Shown here: piece after piece, positions 1 through 4,499 of the stretch | Position numbering within the stretch: position 1 is the stretch's first letter | How the letters are laid out: the number at the start of each line of letters is the position of its first letter | Origin: Pseudomonadota bacterium | GTDB lineage: Bacteria; Myxococcota; UBA9042; PHBI01 | Reading direction: 5' to 3' | DNA length: 6,680 nucleotides | NCBI GenBank assembly: GCA_005788935.1 | Contig: SYAK01000096.1 | Location: 1-6,680, forward strand | Notes under the pieces: model-generated | Told to the model about the DNA's origin: nothing | What the model saw: only the letters and a program-made list of their open reading frames with translations | The model's database searches: none | Made by a program: the position numbers and the translations under genes

Positions 1-1
1 A

Positions 2-1615
2 TCCGACGCCCCGGTCGGGCCGCCGGCACCGGTCGCCAAGGCGCGCGAACCCGCGGTGCCTGCCGGGCCTCCGGCGTTTCAGGGACCGCCACTTCCGCCG
101 CACGTCAAGGCCGCGCTGGCAGCCGCGCCATCGGGCTCGCCGGAGGTCGTTTCGCCGGTGCCTCAGGGCCCTCCCGCACCGACGGCAGCCGACCGGGCCG
201 GACCGAGCACGGCGGAGGCTGGCGTCGATCCGTCTGACGCTCCGCTCGAGCTGCCCGCAGAAGACGCGACGACCACTACGACCCGGACTGTCGAGCCAGG
301 CCCCCGCCGCGGCGCGCGGGTGGAGCCGGACCCGGACGTCACCATTCCGCCAGCCGCTGTCCCGTTCGCGCCCAGTGGTCGGGGAGATCGCGGGACGTCG
401 GCATCCGGCCCCGGTCGGGGCGAAGGGGACAGGCCGGACAGGGGCCGGGCCGAAGTGGCCCGACCGCGCGCTCCCGAGCCGCCCCGCCGAGCCTTCACGC
501 CGACGACGGGGGGGCAGCACCTCTACGGGTCGCTGATGCGGGAGGTCGGAGGTGGGCGGCCTGTCGCCATTCTGCCGTGGCACGAAGGGCTCGTCGCGGT
601 CTCGGCCGATGGCACACGCAAGCGCGTCCTGGTGCCAGGTCCCGTCCACTGGGCCCTGGTCGACGAGCGGGCTCAGGTGGTGTGGTTCGGCAAGCAGGAG
701 GCGCCGCCAGCCGCGGCCCCCGAGGTCCTGCAGGGCGACAGCTCGGTACCGATCGAGCCGGGCGCCGACAACTCACCACCCCCCGAGTTCGGTTCCTCGA
801 TCGACGCCCCGCCGCCTGCCCCGGCCGAGGTGCCAGGCGGAGAAGCTCCCAAGCCGAGCGGGGGCTTCTCGACCTCGCTCTTCGTGCTCGACCTCCAGGG
901 GCTCGACGGGACCCCGACGCGCGTCGCGCGGGGGCTCGCCGACGGGGCGCGTTTCGAGGTCCGCTACCGCGGGTCGCGTGTCGGCACGGACACCTACCTC
1001 ATCGGTGGCAACGCGGAGAGCGCCCGCATCCGGCTCATCATCGGCGACACGGAGGCCCGCATCGACGTAAGCGGAGGCGGCTACGGCCCGCTCGCGAAGC
1101 AGGACAAGGGGCGGTTCGCCGCAATGATGAAGGCGTCGCAGCCCGACAAGGCGGCCAAGGATGTCGTGACCAGCCTGTTTTCGCGGAGCGTCGGTCGCGC
1201 CTTCGAGCCTCCGCGCGGCGATACGAAGGACCGACCCTGGAAGATCGCGGTCCCGCGGGCGCTCTGCGAGCAGCCTGACCTGTGCGGTGTCGCCACGCGA
1301 TTCGAGGGGACCGGCTACGCGCTCGTCGTCGTCGGCTACCACTGCGAGCGGTTCTGCACCATCGCGACGAACCTCTACGACCCCCGCAGCGGCCGCTATT
1401 TCGACACGGCACGCGGCACCTTCTCGCTTCCGCGACCGCTCGGCGATGACGCGCGAGTCTCACGCGTCTTCGTCGCTCGCGACGGCAGCGCGTTTGTGAT
1501 GGACGGACGGATTCACCGTTTTGGCCGCCCACCTGTCGCTGGCGTCGTCCCTGCGGGCGAGAAATTCGCTGCGACAGGCGGTGGCTGGCTCGGCGGGCAG
1601 TGGTTCGTCCCCTGA
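2..1615 (+). CDS. Pro/Ala-rich probable envelope protein with C-terminal beta-rich four-Cys domain (5' partial)
   Basis: Not a family I can name. The frame is open to the left edge. A GTG at 56 could be read as a start, but it has no Shine-Dalgarno sequence and the same Pro/Ala-rich composition continues upstream of it, so I treat the gene as truncated by the window (537 residues visible). Residues 1 to about 170 are low-complexity Pro/Ala/Gly/Arg, probably a disordered linker or cell-wall-spanning segment. From about residue 171 (GGQHLYGS) the sequence becomes beta-rich, with blade-like stretches such as GLVAVSADGTRKRVLV and VSRVFVARDGSAFVMDGR near the end. A second Pro-rich insert lies at about 233-286. 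Four cysteines form two close pairs, C-x5-C (422, 428) and C-x3-C (448, 452), just before a YDPRSG turn; disulfides in an exported protein are the likely reading. No signal peptide can be judged because the N-terminus is missing. The reading frame is secure; the function is unknown. Confidence 0.8.
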   Translation, partial: SDAPVGPPAPVAKAREPAVPAGPPAFQGPPLPPHVKAALAAAPSGSPEVVSPVPQGPPAPTAADRAGPSTAEAGVDPSDAPLELPAEDATTTTTRTVEPGPRRGARVEPDPDVTIPPAAVPFAPSGRGDRGTSASGPGRGEGDRPDRGRAEVARPRAPEPPRRAFTPTTGGQHLYGSLMREVGGGRPVAILPWHEGLVAVSADGTRKRVLVPGPVHWALVDERAQVVWFGKQEAPPAAAPEVLQGDSSVPIEPGADNSPPPEFGSSIDAPPPAPAEVPGGEAPKPSGGFSTSLFVLDLQGLDGTPTRVARGLADGARFEVRYRGSRVGTDTYLIGGNAESARIRLIIGDTEARIDVSGGGYGPLAKQDKGRFAAMMKASQPDKAAKDVVTSLFSRSVGRAFEPPRGDTKDRPWKIAVPRALCEQPDLCGVATRFEGTGYALVVVGYHCERFCTIATNLYDPRSGRYFDTARGTFSLPRPLGDDARVSRVFVARDGSAFVMDGRIHRFGRPPVAGVVPAGEKFAATGGGWLGGQWFVP

Positions 1616-1658
1616 GTTCGAGCGCGCGCTTGTCACGTCCCTGTGGGCTTTCTTCGGA

Positions 1659-1680
1659 GGCGGCTGGCGAATCCGCCGCC
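1659..1680 (+). terminator. weak candidate hairpin terminator after the upstream gene
   Basis: GGCGGC at 1659-1664 is perfectly complementary to GCCGCC at 1675-1680, with a 10-nt loop, about 43 nt after the stop codon of the Pro/Ala-rich gene. There is no T-tract after it. In DNA this GC-rich such a stem can occur by chance, so this is only a possible terminator. Confidence 0.25.
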
Positions 1681-1843
1681 CGGGGCTTCGATGCTCGCAC
1701 AGGTCGGGGCGCCTCCGTCACGGCCGGACGGTCTTCCTCGGTTGACTTGAGCGTAACCAGTCGCGGGGTGTGCGAGTTCGCCCGGACGTCGGGGCGGCCG
1801 CTCGATGACCGGCGACGTCCCTCGAAATTCGCGCATCACGAGG

Positions 1844-1873
1844 ATGACATCCGCCCCCGAGGCGCGCTACCCT
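1844..1873 (+). promoter_or_regulatory. candidate sigma70-type promoter of the response-regulator operon
   Basis: A -35-like ATGACA (1844-1849, five of six matches to TTGACA) is separated by 18 bp from TACCCT (1868-1873), which fits the relaxed TAnnnT -10 form common in high-GC bacteria. Transcription would start near 1880 and leave a leader of about 47 nt before the ATG at 1927. The position is right for driving the three-gene unit. This is a visual match only. Confidence 0.4.
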
Positions 1874-1914
1874 CCCGCACCGGTCGCCGAGCGGGCGTCC
1901 GATCCAACGAACCC

Positions 1915-1920
1915 GAGAGG
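1915..1920 (+). promoter_or_regulatory. ribosome binding site GAGAGG of the response regulator
   Basis: GAGAGG ends 6 nt before the ATG at 1927. It decides the start of the receiver protein: the much longer upstream extension of the same frame (back to about 1600) has no receiver-like sequence, and the family begins exactly at this methionine. Confidence 0.7.
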
Positions 1921-1926
1921 TCCACG

Positions 1927-2289
1927 ATGCACGTCCTGATCGTCGACGACAGCCGCGCGATGCGCATGATGATCCGCCGCACCCTGCGGCAGGCCGGTTT
2001 CAATCCGGACTTGGTCGACGAGGCCGAACACGGGGTCGAGGCGCTCGCGAAGGTCAAGGAGAAGTGCCCAGACCTTATCCTCTCCGACTGGAACATGCCC
2101 GAACTCGACGGCATCGGCCTGCTCGAGGGCATCAAGGCGGCAGGCTTCAACGTGCCGGTTGGCTTCATCACCGCCCAGTTCACCGCCGAGATGCGGGACC
2201 GTGCGCTTGGCGCTGGCGCCTCCTTCCTCATCACGAAGCCGTTCACGGCGGAGGTCTTCGCCGAGACCCTCAAGCCGTTCTTCTTCTGA
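1927..2289 (+). CDS. single-domain CheY-like response regulator
   Basis: This is a 120-residue stand-alone receiver with no output domain, so it should act in the cytoplasm by phosphorylation-dependent protein binding. All the receiver landmarks are visible: acidic pocket D7-D8 in VLIVDDSR, phospho-acceptor D54 in LSDWNMPELDG, the conserved Thr T82 in FITAQ, and K104 in ITKPF. The DWNMP box with W55 and N56 is the same as in enterobacterial CheY. The position of the CheY aromatic switch (Y106 in E. coli) is L101, with a Phe one residue earlier, so FliM-type switching cannot be assumed. The start is fixed by the GAGAGG site. The gene lies 10 nt before the CheC/CheX-like gene, which probably encodes its phosphatase. 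No histidine kinase, CheA or receptor gene is in view, so the phosphodonor is unknown. The family assignment is very secure; its exact pathway is not. Confidence 0.95.
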   Translation: MHVLIVDDSRAMRMMIRRTLRQAGFNPDLVDEAEHGVEALAKVKEKCPDLILSDWNMPELDGIGLLEGIKAAGFNVPVGFITAQFTAEMRDRALGAGASFLITKPFTAEVFAETLKPFFF

Positions 2290-2291
2290 GG
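2287..2291 (+). promoter_or_regulatory. ribosome binding site overlapping the regulator's stop codon
   Basis: TGAGG comprises the TGA stop of the response regulator plus GG. Its GAGG core ends 8 nt before the ATG at 2300. This selects the 2300 start over in-frame ATGs inside the regulator gene (the first at 2159) and suggests coupled translation of the two proteins. Confidence 0.6.
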
Positions 2292-2299
2292 TTCACGCC

Positions 2300-2791
2300 A
2301 TGCCACGCTTCACCTTCACGCCACCCTCCCCGCCGTACGTCGGCAACCTCTACGGGCCGCTCTTCGACCGCGAGGTTGTCGTCATCAAGGGCGCGCCCAT
2401 CCCGGTCACGGCCAAGGACCGCTTCGCCGCCGCGGCCATCGTCCATGAGGACGGCACGCTCCTCGGCGCGGTCGCGATGGACCTCGGTTGTGCGGCCGCG
2501 CTCGGGGCTGCGATGGCGCTCATCCCGGCGGGTGTCGTCGCCGAGACCGTCAAGAGCGGTCGCCTCGACATGGGCCTCTGGGAGAACACGCTCGAGGTCG
2601 TCAACGTCTCGACGCGCTTCTTCCAGCCGCACTGCGAGGGCATGCTGCTCGCGAGCAAGGGCTGGGTGAAGCCCACGGACATGACGCCCGAGATCCTGCA
2701 GCTGCTCGCGAGCGCGCCGAAGAAGGCCTTCTTCAAGGTCGAGATCAAGGGCTACGGCGGCGGCCACCTCGGCCTCTACGCCATCGCCTGA
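2300..2791 (+). CDS. CheC/CheX-type CheY-phosphatase-like protein
   Basis: A 163-residue cytoplasmic protein, close to the usual CheX size. The predicted helix around residues 93-107 (WENTLEVVNVSTRFF) contains E99-x2-N102, and P125 follows exactly 22 residues after N102. This matches the E-x2-N-x22-P signature of CheC, CheX and FliY, where the Glu and Asn orient water for hydrolysis of CheY-phosphate. The acidic/Ser residue usually four before the Glu is E95 here. Only one such motif is present, as in CheX; CheC usually has two. The surrounding pattern also fits the fold: a strand pair with DGTLLGAVAMDL (51-62), a helix with an IPAGVVAE turn, then the ExxN helix and a C-terminal beta strand ending GGGHLGLYAIA. 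The gene directly follows the CheY-like regulator, which is its likely substrate. The family is called from motif, length and context without a database search; a catalytically inactive relative is possible. Confidence 0.72.
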   Translation: MPRFTFTPPSPPYVGNLYGPLFDREVVVIKGAPIPVTAKDRFAAAAIVHEDGTLLGAVAMDLGCAAALGAAMALIPAGVVAETVKSGRLDMGLWENTLEVVNVSTRFFQPHCEGMLLASKGWVKPTDMTPEILQLLASAPKKAFFKVEIKGYGGGHLGLYAIA

Positions 2792-2798
2792 GCCAGGC

Positions 2799-3302
2799 AT
2801 GCTCTCGGACCTCATCGCCTCGCTCGGCACCCCTGCGGGGCGAAGAACCCTCGTGTGGCGCGTGATCGGGCCGCTGATGACGCTCTATCCGCCCTACCTC
2901 GGGGCGGGCATCGATGTCGCGCGCACGGCGGACGGGCGCGGTTACGTCGCACGGATGCCGCTGCGCTGGTATAACCGCAACATTGTCGGGACCCACTTTG
3001 GTGGGTCGCTCTATGCGATGGTGGACCCGTTCTTCATGGCGATCCTGATGGAGCGCCTCGGCACGGATTACGTTGTCTGGGACAAGGCCGCCGAGATCCG
3101 CTTCCGTCGGCCAGGCCTCGGTGTCGTCACCGCGACCTTCGAGATTCCAGACGCCTCGGTCGAGGCGATCCGCGCCGAGGCGGCCTCAGCGCCCTCGGTC
3201 GAGCGCTGGTTCGAGGTGGACGTGGTCAACACGTCGGGTGAGGTGGTCGCGACCGCGCGCAAGCTCGTCCACGTGCGCCAGCGGGCGTCTGGACGCGTCT
3301 GA
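2799..3302 (+). CDS. DUF4442-type hotdog-fold (thioesterase-like) protein
   Basis: A 167-residue protein whose core resembles the DUF4442 group of hotdog-fold proteins, relatives of acyl-CoA thioesterases. The key stretch is NIVGTHFGGSLYAMVDPFF (61-79), where the HFGG turn and following helix correspond to the central hotdog helix, with D77 inside it. It is followed by beta strands (KAAEIRFRRPG, VVTATFEIP, ERWFEVDVVNTSGEVVATAR). Such proteins bind or hydrolyse acyl thioesters, but the substrate cannot be read from the sequence. Residues 1-35 form an amphipathic leader with no clear signal peptide, so a cytoplasmic or membrane-peripheral location is likely. The ATG is 7 nt after the preceding stop and lacks a good Shine-Dalgarno sequence, which suggests translational coupling to the phosphatase-like gene. 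Its presence in the operon suggests, but does not prove, a link between the phospho-switch and lipid or acyl metabolism. Confidence 0.75.
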   Translation: MLSDLIASLGTPAGRRTLVWRVIGPLMTLYPPYLGAGIDVARTADGRGYVARMPLRWYNRNIVGTHFGGSLYAMVDPFFMAILMERLGTDYVVWDKAAEIRFRRPGLGVVTATFEIPDASVEAIRAEAASAPSVERWFEVDVVNTSGEVVATARKLVHVRQRASGRV

Positions 3303-3315
3303 GCGACAGGCTCAG
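3299..3315. terminator. weak hairpin between convergent genes
   Basis: CTGAGC (3299-3304) pairs with GCTCAG (3310-3315) around a 5-nt loop. The stem includes the TGA stop of the hotdog gene and lies in the 19-nt gap before the stop of the convergent gene. A 6-bp stem without a T-tract is a weak terminator at best; it would work in either direction. Confidence 0.3.
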
Positions 3316-3321
3316 CACCAC

Positions 3322-4377
3322 TCACTCGCGGACAGCGACTCCGGGCGGGTGGTCGAACCGGTGGTAGGCCGGATCTGGCGACAGGTTGAACGGCAGCTTG
3401 TGCATCCACTGGAGGCCGACGGTCTCGGGTCTCGCGACCCACGCCTTGAAGTTGGCGAGCGGCTGCGCCACGTACCGGTAGTCTCCGTTGAGGGACCACG
3501 TCAGCATCGTGCGCAGGACGAGGCTCTTGTCGTCATGGGGCAGGGCCTGGATGTTCTCCCGGAAATTTGCGTCATAATTTCGGTACTGTTCGACGTTCGA
3601 GACGTAGAAGACGCGGATGGGGATGCCCTGCGCTCGGGCGACCTCGCTGAGACCTCGCATCGCCTCGCCGCCGAAGAGGTCACCGACGAGCGCTCGGGTA
3701 CGCCCCTCGGCGACGAAGTTGCGGGTCCAATTGAAGGTCTCGACGTCTGTCATGAAGGTCTTGCGACCGATGGCGCCCATGTTTTCGCGCAGGCCGTCGA
3801 GGCGCTTGCGGACGCGATGCCGGTTCGCGAGGTAGCGCATGAAGAGCTCGGCCTGGATGCTCGTGCTCGGCCAGATGGTCTCGAGCACTTTCTTGACCGT
3901 CGGGTTGACGTCGATGTCCCAGAGGCGACGGAAGGTCGCGTAATCCGGGCTCATGATGAAGAACGCGGTGTAGAGGCGATGCATGTCGCGGACATGCGGG
4001 TCATAGTCGATGAGCCAGGCGCGCTCGGGGCGCTGCCAGCCGATGAGCAGCCAGCACTGGTCCGAGCCGACCCCGACGAAGCCGCCGCCGACGTTGGTGA
4101 TGGCGTTCGTGTAGAGGTCGATGTGCCACTCGTTGCTCGCGGTATAGTGGACACCGGCACGCGCGGGGGAAACGCCGTACAGGAACGGCGTGGGCGGGTC
4201 CTCGGGAGAGCCGTAGAAGGCGGAGCGCATGTCGGGTGGAAGCGGGCCAGGTGCCGCGTCCGCAGTCAATGGGGCCGAGAGCGCCACGCCAGCCAGCAGG
4301 CACAAGGTACCCCTTGCCAGCCGCGACATGCCGCGACGGCATGAACCGCCTTCGTGCTTCTTGACGGAACTTGACAT
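3322..4377 (-). CDS. secreted LIC_10091-like family protein
   Basis: 351 residues from the ATG at 4377. The N-terminus is an export signal: a positively charged start, a hydrophobic core (GTLCLLAGVALSAPL, 23-37) and a likely cleavage near ADA-AP (39-43). A second in-frame ATG (residue 17) would give a more typical signal-peptide length, but neither start has a strong ribosome site. The mature part recalls the LIC_10091 family, named after a Leptospira protein and considered Rossmann/methyltransferase-like. The landmarks are GVGSDQ (102-107) after a Gly-rich strand, WLIDYDPHV (121-129), and FYVSNVEQY (257-265) after GIPIR. The first two resemble a nucleotide- or SAM-binding topology; the third is the most family-typical. 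The catalytic function is unknown, and an exported location is odd for a SAM enzyme. The family name is from memory of these motifs, so it is moderately sure; the reading frame is very sure. It has its own candidate promoter. Confidence 0.78.
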   Translation of the reverse strand: MSSSVKKHEGGSCRRGMSRLARGTLCLLAGVALSAPLTADAAPGPLPPDMRSAFYGSPEDPPTPFLYGVSPARAGVHYTASNEWHIDLYTNAITNVGGGFVGVGSDQCWLLIGWQRPERAWLIDYDPHVRDMHRLYTAFFIMSPDYATFRRLWDIDVNPTVKKVLETIWPSTSIQAELFMRYLANRHRVRKRLDGLRENMGAIGRKTFMTDVETFNWTRNFVAEGRTRALVGDLFGGEAMRGLSEVARAQGIPIRVFYVSNVEQYRNYDANFRENIQALPHDDKSLVLRTMLTWSLNGDYRYVAQPLANFKAWVARPETVGLQWMHKLPFNLSPDPAYHRFDHPPGVAVRE

Positions 4378-4410
4378 GGATCGACCCCGGGCGCGAACAC
4401 GCCACCCGTT

Positions 4411-4439
4411 ATGCTAGCGCCCTGCGCGTCTGGCGTCAT
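4411..4439 (-). promoter_or_regulatory. candidate sigma70-type promoter of the LIC_10091-like gene
   Basis: Read on the - strand, ATGACG (4439-4434) is a four-of-six -35 match. It is followed after 17 bp by TAGCAT (4416-4411), a TAnnnT -10. Transcription would begin near 4404, about 27 nt before the ATG at 4377. The form is very like the promoter proposed for the response-regulator operon, which makes both somewhat more believable. Confidence 0.35.
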
Positions 4440-4440
4440 G

Positions 4441-4470
4441 CAGGTTCGCGCGAAGAAGTGCGAAGACCTG
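4441..4470 (-). terminator. bulged hairpin and repeats between kinase and secreted-protein genes
   Basis: CAGG-TTCGC (4441-4449) pairs with GCGAA-GA-CCTG (4460-4470). The result is a 9-bp stem with a 2-nt bulge and a 10-nt loop, starting about 30 nt after the kinase stop codon on the - strand. No T-tract follows. The same stretch contains the palindrome TTCGCGCGAA (4445-4454) and a direct repeat GCGAAGA (4450-4456, 4460-4466), just upstream of the candidate -35 box. It could be a terminator for the kinase gene, an operator for the next gene, or both. Confidence 0.35.
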
Positions 4471-4499
4471 CCGCCGGCGGGCCGAGGCCGAGCGTGGCC

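Larger units (their letters stand above)
1616..1926. other. 311-bp intergenic region upstream of the response-regulator operon
   Basis: This is the only gap longer than 300 bases. The frame of the downstream regulator stays open back to about 1600, but that stretch has no family resemblance and the regulator's own start is well defined at 1927, so I read it as non-coding. It holds a GC-rich inverted repeat near the upstream gene's end, two GACGTC palindromes (1785-1790 and 1814-1819), a candidate promoter at 1844-1873 and the ribosome binding site of the regulator. I see no tRNA or riboswitch-like structure. Confidence 0.6.

Noticed and set aside
773..1342. 189-aa open frame on the - strand
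   Set aside because: Antisense to the Pro/Ala-rich gene; Arg/Glu/Asp-rich shadow without family features.
1662..1678. Sigma54-like GG-N10-GC spacing (TGGCGAATCCGCCGC)
   Set aside because: It has the GG and GC elements but lacks the TT before the -12 GC, and it lies within a GC-rich hairpin 250 bp from the next gene; chance is likely.
1742..1747. TTGACT as a -35 box
   Set aside because: No TAnnnT-type -10 lies 16-18 bp downstream (the sequence there is GGGGTG).
1600..1926. N-terminal extension of the response regulator
   Set aside because: The frame is open, but the extension is Arg/Ser-rich without a domain, and the receiver begins at the ATG at 1927, which has its own GAGAGG site.
2159..2299. 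N-terminal extension of the CheC/CheX-like gene
   Set aside because: It would lie almost wholly inside the receiver gene in another frame and translates to a Ser/Arg/Pro-rich run; the ATG at 2300 has a good ribosome site.
3073..4344. 423-aa open frame on the + strand
   Set aside because: It overlaps the end of the hotdog gene and runs antisense to the secreted protein, which has a signal peptide and recognisable motifs. Its translation is Arg/Asp/Glu-rich with no family resemblance, typical of a GC-rich shadow frame.
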